A DNA stretch of 64,000 bases from Diplolepis rosae (lineage: Eukaryota > Arthropoda > Insecta > Hymenoptera > Diplolepididae): contig JAPYXD010000711.1 in assembly GCA_030998225.1 (NCBI GenBank), positions 1,488,001 through 1,552,000 of the forward strand, given 5' to 3'. Positions 25,601 to 41,088 of this stretch are shown piece after piece; position 1 is the stretch's first letter, and each line of letters opens with the position of its first letter. The notes under the pieces are model-generated. The model had not been told where the DNA came from. It did not search any database and worked only from the letters and a program-made list of their open reading frames with translations. Both the position numbers and the translations under genes were made by a program.

Positions 25601-28600
25601 CTGCTTGGTGTTGTAAGTCAAATTTACTTTATTTTTTAGAAATAAAATAACATGCACTGAAGGGTGGTTACCCCTTCTAACTGAATTTCTAATGAAAATG
25701 CAAATATACGTAAACGTTATTTTATTATCGCGTGGCATATATATTTTTTTCAGAATTTTCAGCTTCAATTTAACCTACTTGGTAATTTTCTTGTATATTC
25801 GTAAATTTTTTGGTGTAGTTTACCCCCATAAAATGTTTCGACTAAATTAAGCAATTTATATTTTCAACACTCGATTTGAAAGAATTTTTTCTGCTTGGTT
25901 TTGTAAGTCAAATTTACGATACTTTTTAGAAATTTACTTTATTTTGTAGAAATTTACATTATTTTGTAGAAATATAACAGGATACACTTAAGGGTGGTTA
26001 CCCCTTATAAATGAATTTCTCATGAAAATGCAAATATACGTAAACGTTATTTTATTGTCGCCTGGCATATATGTTTTTGAATTGCCAACTTCAACTTCAA
26101 GAATTTTCAGCTTCAATTTAACCTACTTGGTAATTTTCTTGTATAATCGTAAATTTTTTGCGGTAGTTTACCACCATTAAATTTTTCGACTAATTAAGCA
26201 ATTTATATTTTCTAATCCCCTGTGTGATTGGATTTTTTCGACTTGGTTTTGTAGGTGAAATTAACTACATTTATTATAAATAAAATAACATGCACTGAAG
26301 GGTGGTTACGCCTTATAAATGAATTTCTAATGAAAATGCAAATATACGTAAACGTTATTTTATTATCGCGTGGCATATATATTTTATTCAGAATTTTCAG
26401 CTTCAATTTAACCTACTTGGTAATTTTCTTGTATATTCGTAAATTTTTTGGTGTAGTTTACCCCCATAAAATGTTTTGACTAAATTAAGCAATTTATATT
26501 TTTCAACCCTCGATTTGAAAGAATTTTTTCTGCTTCGTTTTGTACGCGAAATTAACATTATTTTGTCGAAATATAATAACATGCACTTAAAGGTGGATGC
26601 CCCTTATAAATTAATTTCTCATGAAAATACAAACATACGTAAACTTTATTTTATTATCGCGAGGCATATATATTTTTTTAGAATGTCCAGCTTCAAATTA
26701 ACCTACTTGGTAATTTTCTTGTATAATCGTAAATTTTTTGCCGTAGTTTACCCCCATAAAATTTTTCGACTAATTAAGCAATTTATATTTTATAATCCCA
26801 TGTGTGATTGGATTTTTTCGGCTTGGTTTTGTAGGTGAAATTAACTACATTTATTATAAATAAAATAACATGCACTGAAGTGTGGTTACCCCTTATAAAT
26901 GGATTTCTCATGAAAATGCAAATATACGTAAACGTTATATTATTATCCCGTAGCATATATATTTTTTCAGAATTTCCAGCTTCAACTTCACCCACTTGGT
27001 TATATTCTTGTATAATTGTAGATTCTTTGGGGGTACTTTACCCCCATAAAATGTTTTGACTAAATTAAGCAATTTATATTTTTAAACCCTCGATTTGAAT
27101 GAATTTTTTCTGCTTGGTGTTGTAAGTCAAATTTACTTTATTTTTTAGAAATAAAATAACATGGACTGAAGGGTGGTTACCCCTTCTAACTGAATTTCTA
27201 ATGAAAATGCAAATATACGTAAACTTTATTTTATTATCTCGAGGCAAATATATTTTTTTAGAATGTCCAGCTTCAAATTAACCTACTTGGTAATTTTCTT
27301 GTATAATCGTAAATTTTTTGCCGTAGTTTACCCCCATAAAATGTTTCGACTAATTAAGCAATTTATATTTTCTAATCCCCTGTGTGATTGGATTTTTTCG
27401 GCTTGGTTTTGTAGGTGAAATTAACTACATTTATTATAAATAAAATAACATGCACTGAAGGGTGGTTACCCCTTATAAATGGATTTCTCATGAAAATGCA
27501 AATATACGTAAACGTTATATTATTATCCCGTAGCATATATATTTTTTCAGAATTTCCAGCTTCAACTTCACCCACTTGGTTATATTCTTGTATAATTGTA
27601 GCTTCTTTGGGGGTACTTTACCCCCATAAAATGTTTTGACTAAATTAAGCAATTTATATTTTTAAACCCTCGATTTGAATGAATTTTTTCTGCTTGGTGT
27701 TGTAAGTCAAATTTACTTTATTTTTTAGAAATAAAATAACATGCACTGAAGGGTGGTTACCCCTTCTAACTGAATTTCTAATGAAAATCCAAATATACGT
27801 AAACGTTATTTTATTATCGCGTGGCATATATATTTTTTTCAGAATTTTCAGCTTCAATTTAACCTACTTGGTAATTTTCTTGTATAATGGTAAATTTTTT
27901 GCTGTAGTTTACCCCCATTAAATGTTTCGACTAATTAAGCAATTTATATTTTGTAATCCCCTGTGTGATTGGATTTTTTCGACTTGGTTTTGTAGGTGAA
28001 ATTAACTACATTTATTATAAATAAAATAACATGCACTGAAGGGTGGTTACGCCTTATAAATGAATTTCTAATGAAAATGCAAATATACGTAAACGTTATT
28101 TTATTATCGCGTGGCATATATATTTTATTCAGAATTTTCAGCTTCAATTTAACCTAATTTTGGTAATTTTCTTGTATATTCGTAAATTTTTTGGTGTAGT
28201 TTACCCCCATAAAATATTTTGACTAAATTAAGCAATTTATACTTTTCAACCCTCGATTTGAAAGAATTTTTTCTGCTTCGTGTTGTAAGTCAAATTTACA
28301 TTATTTTTTAGAAATAAAATAACATGCACTGAATGGAGGTTACCCCTTCTAACTGAATTTCTAATGAAAATGCAAATATACGTAAACGTTATTTTATTAT
28401 CGCGTGGCATATATATTTTTTTCAGAATTTTCAGCTTCAATTTAACCTACTTGGTAATTTTCTTGTATATTCGTAAATTTTTTGGTGTCATTTACCCCCA
28501 TAAAATGTTTTGACTAAATTAAGCAATTTATATTTTCAACACTCGATTTGAAAGAATTTTTTCTGCTCGGTTTTGTAAGTCAAATTTACTTTAATTTGTA

Positions 28601-31600
28601 GAAATTTACTTTATTTTGTAGAAATTTACATTATTTTGTAGAAATATAACAGGATACACTGAAGGGTGGTTACCCCTTCTAAATGAATTTCTAACGAAAA
28701 TGCAAATATATGTAAACGTTATATTATTATCGCGTGGCATATATATTTTTTCAGAATTTCCAGCTTCAACTTAAACTACTTGGTAATTTTTTTGTATAAT
28801 CGTAAATTTTTTAGTGTAGTTTACCCCCATAAAATGTTTTGACTAAATTAAGCAATTTATATTTTTAAACCCTCGATTTGAAAGAATTTTTTCTGCTTGG
28901 TGTTGTAAGTCAAATTTACTTTATTTTTTAGAAATAAAATAACATGCACTGAAGGGTGGTTACCCCTTCTAACTGAATTTCTAATGAAAATGCAAATATA
29001 CGTAAACGTTATTTTATTATAGCGTCGCATATATATTTTTTTCAGAATTTTCAGCTTCAATTTAACCTACTTGGTAATTTTCTTGTATATTCGTAAATTT
29101 TTTGGTGTAGTTTACCCCCGTAAAATGTTTTGACTAAATTAAGAAATTTATATTTTTTTAAACCCTCGATTTGAAAGAATTTTTTCTGCTTGGTGTTGTA
29201 AGTCAAATTTACTTTATTTTTTAGAAATAAAATAACATGCACTGAAGGGTGGTTACCCCTTCTAACTGAATTTCTAATGAAAATGCAAATATACGTAAAC
29301 GTTATTTTATTATCGCGTGGCATATATATTTTTTTCAGAATTTTCAGCTTCAATTTAACCTACTTGGTAATTTTCTTGTATATTCGTAAATTTTTTGGTG
29401 TAGTTTACCCCCATAAAATGTTTTGACTAAATTAAGCAATTTATATTTTTCAACCCTCGATTTGAAAGAATTTTTTCTGCTTCGTTTTGTACGCGAAATT
29501 AACACTATTTTGTCGAAATATAATAACATGCACTTAAAGGTGGATGCCCCTTATAAATTAATTTCTCATGAAAATACAAACATACGTAAACTTTATTTTA
29601 TTATCGCGAGGCATATATATTTTTTTAGAATGTCCAGCTTCAAATTAACCTACTTGGTAATTTTCTTGTATAATCGTAAATTTTTTGCCGTAGTTTACCC
29701 CCATAAAATGTTTCGACTAATTAAGCAATTTATATTTTATAATCCCATGTGTGATTGGATTTTTTCGGCTTAGTTTTGTAGGTGAAAATTAACTACATTT
29801 ATTATAAATAAAATATCATGCACTGAAGTGTGGTTACCCCTTATAAATGGATTTCTCATGAAAATGCAAATATACGTAAACGTTATATTATTATCCCGTA
29901 GCATATATATTTTTTCAGAATTTCCAGCTTCAACTTCACCCACTTGGTTATATTCTTGTATAATTGTAGATTCTTTTGGGGGTACTTTACCCCCATAAAA
30001 TGTTTTGACTAAATTAAGCAATTTATATTTTTTAAACCCTCGATTTGAATGAATTTTTTCTGCTTGGTGTTGTAAGTCAAATTTACTTTATTTTTTAGAA
30101 ATAAAATAACATGGACTGAAGGGTGGTTACCCCTTCTAACTGAATTTCTAATGAAAATGCAAATATACGTAAACTTTATTTTATTATCTCGAGGCATATG
30201 TATTTTTTTAGAATGTCCAGCTTCAAATTAACCTACTTGGTAATTTTCTTGTATAATCGTAAATTTTTTGCCGTAGTTTACCCCCATAAAATGATAAGTC
30301 TAATTAAGCAATTTATATTTTCTAATCCCCTGTGTGATTGGATTTTTTCGACTTGGTTTTGTAGGTGAAATTAACTACATTTATTATAAATAAAATAACA
30401 TGCACTGAAGGGTGGTTACGCCTTATAAATGGATTTCTCATGAAAATGCAAATATACGTAAACGTTATATTATTATCCCGTAGCATATATATTTTTTCAG
30501 AATTTCCAGCTTCAACTTCACCCACTTGGTTATATTCTTGTATAATTGTAGATTCTTTGGGGGTACTTTACCCGCATAAAATGTTTTGACTAAAATAAGC
30601 AATTTATATTTTTAAACCCTTGATTTGAAAGAATTTTTTCTGCTTGGTGTTGTAAGTCAAATTTACTTTATTTTTTAGAAATAAAATAACATGCACTGAA
30701 GGGTGGTTACCCCTTCTAACTGAATTTCTAATGAAAATGCAAATATACGTAAACGTTATTTTATTATCGCGATGCATATATATTTTTTTAGAATGTCCAG
30801 CTTCAAATTAACCTACTTGGTAATTTTCTTGTATAATCGTAAATTTTTTGCCGTAGTTTACCCCCATAAAATGTTTCGACTAATTAAGCAATTTATATTT
30901 TCTAATCCCCTGTGTGATTGGATTTTTTCGACTTGGTTTTGTAGGTGAAATTAACTACATTTATTATAAATAAAATAACATGCACTGAAGGGTGGTTACG
31001 CCTTATAAATGAATTTCTAATGAAAATGCAAATATACGTAAACGTTATTTTATTATCGCGTGGCATATAGATTTTTTCAAAATTTCCAGCTTCAACTTCA
31101 CCCACTTTGTTATTTTCATGTATAATTGTAGCTTCTTTGGGGGTACTTTACCCCCATAAAATGTTTTGACTAAATTAAGCAATTTATATTTTTAAACCCT
31201 CGATTTGAAAGAATTTTTTCTGCTTGGTGTTGTAAGTCAAATTTACTTTATTTTTTAGAAATAAAATAACATGCACTGAAGGGTGGTTACCCCTTCTAAC
31301 TGAATTTCTAATGAAAATGCAAATATACGTAAACGTTATTTTATTATCGCGTGGCATATATATTTTTTTCAGAATTTTCAGCTTCAATTTAACCTACTTG
31401 GTAATTTTCTTGTATATTCGTAAATTTTTTGGTGTAGTTTACCCCCATAAAATGTTTCGACTAAATTAAGCAATTTATATTTTCAACACTCGATTTGAAA
31501 GAATTTTTTCTGCTTGGTTTTGTAAGTCAAATTTACTTTAATTTGTAGAAATTTACTTTATTTTGTAGAATATTACATTATTTTGTAGAAATATAACAGG

Positions 31601-34600
31601 AAACACTTAAAGGTGGTTACCCCTTATAAATGAATTTCTCATGAAAATGCAAATATACGTAAACGTTATTTTATTATCGCGTGGCATATATATTTTTTTC
31701 AGAATTTTCAGCTTCAATTTAACCTACTTGGTAATTTTCTTGTATATTCGTAAATTTTTTGGTGTAGTTTACCCACATAAAATGCTTTGACTAAATTAAG
31801 CAATTTATATTTTTAAACCCTCAATTTGAAAGAATTTTTTCTGCTTGGTGTTGTAAGTCAAATTTACTTTATTTTTTAGAAATAAAATAACATGCACTGA
31901 AGGGTGGTTACCCGTTCTAACTGAATTTCTAATGAAAATGCAAATATACGTAAACGTTATTTTATTATCGCGTGGCATATATATTTTTTTCAGAATTTTC
32001 AGCTTCAATTTAACCTACTTGGTAATTTTCTTGTATATTCGTAAATTTTTTGGTGTAGTTTACCCCCATAAAATGTTTCGACTAAATTAAGCAATTTATA
32101 TTTTCAACACTCGATTTGAAAGAATTTTTTCTGCTTGGTTTTGTAAGTCAAATTTACTTTATTTTTTAGAAATAAAATAACATGGACTGAAGGGTGGTTA
32201 CCCCTTCTAACTGAATTTCTAATGAAAATGCAAATATACGTAAACTTTATTTTATTATCTCGAGGCATATATATTTTTTTAGAATGTCCAGCTTCCAATT
32301 AACCTACTTGGTAATTTTCTTGTATAATCATAAATTTTTTGCCGTAGTTTACCCCCATAAAATGTTTCGACTAATTAAGCAATTTATATTTTCTAATCCC
32401 CTGTGTGATTGGATTTTTTCGGCTTGGTTTTGTAGGTGAAATTAACTACATTTATTATAAATAAAATAACATGCACTGAAGGGTGGTTACCCCTTAAAAA
32501 TGGATTTCTCATGAAAATGCAAATATACGTAAACGTTATATTATTATCCCGTAGCATATATATTTTTTCAGAATTTCCAGCTTCAACTTCACCCACTTGG
32601 TTATATTCTTGTATAATTGTAGCTTCTTTGGGGGTACTTTACCCCCATAAAATGTTTTGACTAAATTAAGCAATTTATATTTTTAAACCCTCGATTTGAA
32701 AGAATTTTTTCTGCTTGGTGTTGTAAGTCAAATTTACTTTATTTTTTAGAAATAAAATAACATGCACTGAAGGGTGGTTACCCCTTCTAACTGAATTTCT
32801 AATGAAAATGCAAATATACGTAAACGTTATTTTATTATCGCGTGGCATATATATTTTTTTCAGAATTTTCAGCTTCAATTTAACCTACTTGGTAATTTTC
32901 TTGTATATTCGTAAATTTTTTGGTGTAGTTTACCCCCATAAAATGTTTTGACTAAATTAAGCAATTTATATTTTTAAACCCTCGATTTGAAAGAATTTTT
33001 TCTGCTTGGTGTTGTAAGTCAAATTTACTTTATTTTTTAGAAATAAAATAACATGCACTGAAGGGTGGTTACCCCTTCTAACTGAATTTCTAATGAAAAT
33101 GCAAATATACGTAAACGTTATTTTATTATCGCGTGGCATATATATTTTTTTCAGAATTTTCAGCTTCAATTTAACCTACTTGGTAATTTTCTTGTATATT
33201 CGTAAATTTTTTGGTGTAGTTTACCCCCATAAAATGTTTTGACTAAATTAAGCAATTTATATTTTTCAACCCTCGATTTGAAAGAATTTTTTCTGCTTCG
33301 TTTTGTACGCGAAATTAACATTATTTTGTCGAAATATAATAACATGCACTTAAAGGTGGATGCCCCTTATAAATTAATTTCTCATGAAAATACAAACATA
33401 CGTAAACTTTATTTTATTATCGCGAGGCATATATATTTTTTTAGAATGTCCAGCTTCAAATTAACCTACTTGGTAATTTTCTTGTATAATCGTAAATTTT
33501 TTGCCGTAGTTTACCCCCATAAAATGTTTCGACTAATTAAGCAATTTATATTTTATAATCCCATGTGTGATTGGATTTTTTCGGCTTGGTTTTGTAGGTG
33601 AAATTAACTACATTTATTATAAATAAAATAACATGCACTGAAGTGTGGTTACCCCTTATAAATTGATTTCTAATGAAAATGCAAATATACGTAAACTTTA
33701 TTTTATTATCGCGTGACATATATATTTTTTCAGAATTTCCAGATTCAACTTCACCCACTTTGTTATTTTCTTGTATAACTGTAGCATTTTTGGGGGTAGT
33801 TTACTCCCATAAAATGTTTTGACTAAAATAAGCAATTTATATTTTTAAACCCTTGATTTGAAAGAATTTTTTCTGCTTGGTGTTGTAAGTCAAATTTACT
33901 TTATTTTTTAGAAATAAAATAACATGCACTGAAGGGTGGTTACCCCTTCTAACTGAATTTCTAATGAAAATGCAAATATACGTAAACGTTATTTTATTAT
34001 CGCGAGGCATATATATTTTTTTAGAATGTCCAGCTTCAAATTAACCTACTTGGTAATTTTCTTATATAATCGTAAATTTCTTGCGGTAGTTTACCCCCAT
34101 AAAATGTTTCGACTAATTAAGCAATTTATATTTTCTAATCCCCTGTGTGATTGGATTTTTTCGTCTTGGTTTTGTAGGTGAAATTAACTACATTTATTAT
34201 AAATAAAATAACATGCACTGAAGGGTGGTTACGCCTTATAAATGAATTTCTAATGAAAATGCAAATATACGTAAACGTTATTTTATTATCGCGTGGCATA
34301 TATATTTTTTTCAGAATTTTCAGCTTCAATTTAACCTACTTGGTAATTTTCTTGTATATTCGTAAATTTTTTGGTGTAGTTTACCCCCATAAAATGTTTT
34401 GACTAAATTAAGCAATTTATATTTTTAAACCCTCGATTTGAAAGAATTTTTTCTGCTTGGTGTTGTAAGTCAAATTTACTTTATTTTTTAGAAATAAAAT
34501 AACATGCACTGAAGGGTGGTTACCCCTTCTAACTGAATTTCTAATGAAAATGCAAATATACGTAAACGTTATTTTATTATCGCGTGGCATATATATTTTT

Positions 34601-37600
34601 TTCAGAATTTTCAGCTTCAATTTAACCTACTTGGTAATTTTCTTGTATATTCGTAAATTTTTTGGTGTAGTTTACCCCCATAAAATGTTTCGACTAAATT
34701 AAGCAATTTATATTTTCAACACTCGATTTGAAAGAATTTTTTCTGCTTGGTTTTGTAAGTCAAATTTACTTTAATTTGTAGAAATTTACTTTATTTTGTA
34801 GAAATTTACATTATTTTGTAGAAATATAACAGGATACACTTAAGGGTGGTTACCCCTTATAAATGAATTTCTCATGAAAATGCAAATATACGTAAACGTT
34901 ATTTTTTTATCGCTTGGCATATATATTTTTTCAGAATTTCCAGCTTCAATTTAACCTACTTGGTAATTTTCTTGTATATTCGTAAATTTTTTGGTGTAGT
35001 TTACCCCCATAAAATGTTTTGACTAAATTAAGCAATTTATATTTTTCAACCCTCGATTTGAAAGAATTTTTTCTGCTTGGTGTTGTAAGTCAAATTTACT
35101 TTATTTTTTAGAAATAAAATAACATGCACTGAAGGGTGGTTACCCCTTCTAACTGAATTTCTAATGAAAATGCAAATATACCTAAACGTTATTTTATTAT
35201 GGCGTCGCATATATATTTTTTTCAGAATTTTCAGCTTCAATTTAACCTACTTGGTAATTTTCTTGTATATTCGTAAATTTTTTGGTGTAGTTTACCCCCA
35301 TAAAATGTTTCGACTAAATTAAGCAATTTATATTTTCAAGACTGGTTTTGAATTAATTTATTCTGCTTATTTTTGTAAGTCAAATTTACTTTAATTTGTA
35401 GAAATTTACTTTATTTTGTAGAAATTTACATTATTTTGTAGAAATATAACAGGATACACTTAAGGGTGGTTACCCCTTATAAATGAATTTCTCATGAAAA
35501 TGCAATTATACGTAAACGTTATTTTATTGTCGCCTGGCATATATGTTTTTGAATTGCCAACTTCAACTTCAAGAATTTTCAGCTTCAATTTAACCTACTT
35601 GGTAATTTTCTTGTATAATCGAAAATTTTTTGCGGTAGTTTACCACCATTAAATTTTTCGACTAATTAAGCAATTTATATTTTCTAATCCCCTGTGTGAT
35701 TTTATTTTTTCGACTTGGTTTTGTAGGTGAAATTAACTACATTTATTATAAATAAAATAACATGCACTGAAGGGTGGTTACGCCTTATAAATGAATTTCT
35801 AATGAAAATGCAAATATACGTAAACGTTATTTTATTATCGCGTGGCATATATATTTTTTTCAGAATTTTCAGCTTCAATTTAACCTACTTGGTAATTTTC
35901 TTGTATATTCGTAAATTTTTTGGTGTAGTTTACCCCCATAAAATGTTTTGACTAAATTAAGCAATTTATATTTTTCAACCCTCGATTTGAAAGAATTTTT
36001 TCTGCTTCGTTTTGTACGCGAAATTAACATTATTTTGTCGAAATATAATAACATGCACTTAAAGGTGGATGCCCCTTATAAATTAATTTCTCATGAAAAT
36101 ACAAACATACGTAAACTTTATTTTATTATCGCGAGGCATATATATTTTTTTAGAATGTCCAGCTTCAAATTAACCTACTTGGTAATTTTCTTGTATAATC
36201 GTAAATTTTTTGCCGTAGTTTACCCCCATAAAATGTTTCGACTAATTAAGCAATTTATATTTTATAATCCCATGTGTGATTGGATTTTTTCGGCTTGGTT
36301 TTGTAGGTGAAATTAACTACATTTATTATAAATAAAATAACATGCACTGAAGTGTGGTTACCCCTTATAAATGGATTTCTCATGAAAATGCAAATATACG
36401 TAAACGTTATATTATTATCCCGTAGCATATATATTTTTTCAGAATTTCCAGCTTCAACTTCACCCACTTGGTTATATTCTTGTATAATTGTATATTCTTT
36501 TGGGGTACTTTACCCCCCTAAAATGTTTTGACTAAATTAAGCAATTTATATTTTTAAACCCTCGATTTGAAAGAATTTTTTCTGCTTGGTGTTGTAAGTC
36601 AAATTTACTTTATTTTTTAGAAATAAAATAACATGCACTGAAGGGTGGTTACCCCTTCTAACTGAATTTCTAATGAAAATGCAAATATACGTAAACTTTA
36701 TTTTATTATCGCGAGGCATATATATTTTTTTAGAATGTCCAGCTTCAAATTAACCTACTTGGTAATTTTCTTGTATAATCGTAAATTTTTTGCCGTAGTT
36801 TACCCCCATAAAATGTTTCGACTAATTAAGCAATTTATATTTTCTAATCCCCTGTGTGATTGGATTTTTTCGGCTTGGTTTTGTAGGTGAAATTAACTAC
36901 ATTTATTATAAATAAAATAACATGCACTGAAGGGTGGTTACCCCTTATAAATAAATTTCTCATGAAAATGCAAATATACGTAAACGTTATATTATTATCC
37001 CGTAGCATATATATTTTTTCAGAATTTCCAGCTTCAACTTCACCCACTTGGTTATATTCTTGTATAATTGTAGCTTCTTTGGGGGTACTTTACCCGCATA
37101 AAATGTTTTGACTAAATTAAGCAATTTATATTTTTAAACCCTTGATTTGAAAGAATTTTTTCTGCTTGGTGTTGTAAGTCAAATTTACTTTATTTTTTAG
37201 AAATAAAATAACATGCACTGAAGGGTGGTTACCCCTTCTAACTGAATTTCTAATGAAAATCCAAATATACGTAAACGTTATTTTATTATCGCGTGGCATA
37301 TATATTTTTTTCAGAATTTTCAGCTTCAATTTAACCTACTTGGTAATTTTCTTGTATAATGGTAAATTTTTTGCTGTAGTTTACCCCCATTAAATGTTTC
37401 GACTAATTAAGCAATTTATATTTTGTAATCCCCTGTGTGATTGGATTTTTTCGACTTGGTTTTGTAGGTGAAATTAACTACATTTATTATAAATAAAATA
37501 ACATGCACTGAAGGGTGGTTACGCCTTATAAATGAATTTCTAATGAAAATGCAAATATACGTAAACGTTATTTTATTATCGCGTGGCATATATATTTTTT

Positions 37601-40600
37601 CAGAATTTTCAGCTTCAATTTAACCTACTTGGTAATTTTCTTGTATATTCGTAAATTTTTTGGTGTAGTTTACCCCCATAAAATGTTTTGACTAAATTAA
37701 GCAATTTATATTTTTAAACCCTCGATTTGAAAGAATTTTTTCTGCTTGGTGTTGTAAGTCAAATTTACTTTATTTTTTAGAAATAAAATAACATGCACTG
37801 AAGGGTGGTTACCCCTTCTAACTGAATTTCTAATGAAAATGCAAATATACGTAAACGTTATTTTATTATCGCGTGGCATATATATTTTTTTCAGAATTTT
37901 CAGCTTCAATTTAACCTACTTGGTAATTTTCTTGTATAGTCGTAAATTTATTGGTGTAGTTTACCCCCATAAAATGTTTTGACTAAATTAAGCAATTTAT
38001 ATTTTCAACACTCGATTTGAAAGAATTTTTTCTGCTTGGCTTTGTAAGTCAAATTTACTTTAATTTGTAGAAATTTACTTTATTTTGTAGAAATTTACAT
38101 TATTTTGTAGAAATATAACAGGATACACTTAAGGGTGGTTACCCCTTATAAATGAATTTCTCATGAAAATGCAAATATACGTAAACGTTATTTTATTGTC
38201 GCCTGGCATATATGTTTTTGAATTGCCAACTTCAACTTCAAGAATTTTCAGCTTCAATTTAACCTACTTGGTAATTTTCTTGTATATTCGTAAATTTTTT
38301 GGTGTAGTTTACCCCCATAAAAAGTTTTGACTAAATTAAGCAATTTATATTTTTAAACCCTCGATTAGAAAGAATTTTTTCTGCTTCGTTTTGTACGCGA
38401 AATTAACATTATTTTGTCGAAATATAATAACATGCACTTAAAGGTGGATGCCCCTTATAAATTAATTTCTCATGAAAATACAAACATACGTAAACTTTAT
38501 ATTATTATCCCATAGCATATATATTTTTTCAGAATTTCCAGCTTCAACTTCACCCACTTGGTTATATTCTTGTATAATTGTAGCTTCTTTGGGGGTACTT
38601 TACCCCCATAAAATTTTTTGACTAAATTAAGCAATTTATATTTTTAAACCCTCGTTTGAAAGAATTTTTTCTGCTTGGTGTTGTAAGTCAAATTTACTTT
38701 ATTTTTTAGAAATAAAATAACATGCACTGAAGGGTGGTTACCCCTTATAAATGGATTTCGCATGAAAATGCAAATATACGTAAACGTTATATTATTATCC
38801 CGTAGCATATATATTTTTTCAGAATTTCCAGCTTCAACTTCACCCACTTGGTTATATTCTTGTATAATTGTAGCTTCTTTTGGGGGTACTTTACCCCCAT
38901 AAAATGTTTTGACTAAATTAAGCAATTTATATTTTTCAACCCTCGATTTGAAAGAATTTTTTCTGCTTCGTTTTGTACGCGAAATTAACATTATTTTGTC
39001 GAAATATAATAACATGCACTTAAGGGTGGATGCCCCTTATAAATTAATTTCTCATGAAAATACAAACATACGTAAACTTTATTTTATAATCGCGAGGCAT
39101 ATATATTTTTTTAGAATGTCCAGCTTCAAATTAACCTATTTGGTAATTTTCTTGTATAATCGTAAATTTTTTGCCGTAGTTTACCCCCATAAAATGTTTC
39201 GACTAATTAAGCAATTTATATTTTCTAATCCCCTGTGCGATTGGATTTTTTCGACTTGGTTTTGTAGGTGAAATTAACTCCATTTATTATAAATAAAATA
39301 ACATGCACTGAAGTGTGGTTACCCCTTATAAATGGATTTCTCATGAAAATGCAAATATACGTATATGTTATATTATTATCCCGTAGCATATATATTTTTT
39401 CAGAATTTCCAGCTTCAACTTCACCCACTTGGTTATATTCTTGTATAATTATAGCTTCTTTGGGGGTACTTTACCCCCATAAAATGTTTTGACTAAATTA
39501 AGCAATTTATATTTTTAAACCCTCGATTTGAAAGAATTTTTTCTGCTTCGTTTTGTACGCGAAATTAACATTATTTCGTCGAAATATAATAACATGCACT
39601 TAAAGGTGGATGCCCCTTATAAATTAATTTCTCATGAAAATACAAACATACGTAAACGTTATTTTATTATCGCGTGGCATATATATTTTATTCAGAATTT
39701 TCAGCTTCAATTTAACCTACTTGGTAATTTTCTTGTATATTCGTAAATTTTTTGGTGTAGTTTACCCCCATAAAATGTTTCGACTAAATTAAGCAATTTA
39801 TATTTTCAACACTCGATTTGAAAGAATTTTTTCTGCTTGGTTTTTTAAGTCAAATTTACTTTAATTTGTAGAAATTTAATTTATTTTGTAGAAATTTACA
39901 TTATTTTGTAGAAATATAACAGGATACACTTAAAGGTGGTTACCGCTTATAAATGAATTTCTCATGAAAATGCAAATATACGTAAACGTTATTTTATTAT
40001 CACGTGGCATATATATTTTTTTCAGAATTTTCAGCTTCAATTTAACCTACTTGGTAATTTCCTTGTATATTCGTAAATTTTTTGGTGTAGTTTACCCCCA
40101 TAAAATGTTTTGACTAAATTAAGCAATTTATATTTTTCAACACTCGATTTAAAAGAATTTTTTCTGCTTGGTTTTGTAAGTCAAATTTACTTTAATTTGT
40201 AGAAATTTACTTTATTTTGTAGAAATATAACAGGATACACTTAAGGGTGGTTTCCCCTTATAAATGAATATCTCATGAAAATGCAAATATACGTAAACGT
40301 TATTTTATTGTCGCCTGGCATATATGTTTTTCAATTGCCAGCTTCAACTTCACCCACTTGGTTATTTTCTTGTATAATTGTAGCTTTTTTGGGGGCAGTT
40401 TTCCACCATAAAATTTTTCGTCTACATTGATCAATTTATTTTTTTTAACCCTCATTGTGAAAGAATTTTTTCTGCTTGGTTTTGTAGGTGAAATTTACTT
40501 TATTTTGTAGAAATATAACAGGATACACTTAAGGGTGGTTACACCTTATAAATTAATTTCCCATGAAAATGCAAATATACGTAAACTTTATTTTATTATC

Positions 40601-41088
40601 GCGTAGCATATATATTTTTTCAGAATTTCCAGCTTCAATTTAACCTACTTGGTAATTTTCTTGTATATTCGTAAATTTTTTGGTGTAGTTTACCCCCATA
40701 AAATGTTTCGACTAATTATGCAATTTATATTTTTCAACCCTCGATTTGAAACAATTTTTTCTGCTTGGTTTTGTAAGCAAAATTTACATTATTTTTTATA
40801 AATAAAATAACATGCTCTGAAGGGTGGTTACCCCTTATAAATGAATTTCTAATGAAAATGCAAATATACGTAAACGTTATTTTCTTATCGCGTAGCATAT
40901 ATATTTTTTCAGAATTTCCAGCTTCAACTTCACTCACTTGGTTATTTTCTTGTATACTTGTAGCTTTTTTGGGGGTAGTTTTCCCCCATAAAATTTTTCG
41001 TCTACATTGATCAATTTATTTTTTTCAACCCTCTTTGTGAATGAATTTTTTCTGCTTGGTTTTGTTGGTGAAATTTACTTTATTTTGT
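22600..41088 (+). repeat. Satellite array, middle block
   Basis: The same satellite and orientation as the left block. Homogeneous monomers of classes A-E fill about 22.9-40.2 kb, often in ordered groups. For example, 23503-24350 is repeated 2,709-2,710 bp later at 26212-27060, and 33239-33650 recurs 2,709 bp later at 35948-36360. The first monomer after the LINE (22612-22860) and the last 800 bp (about 40300-41088) are more diverged. The latter has TTTTTCGTCTACATTGATCAATTTATT and a GGGGGCAG change, and looks like an older or marginal form. Non-coding. Confidence 0.96.
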
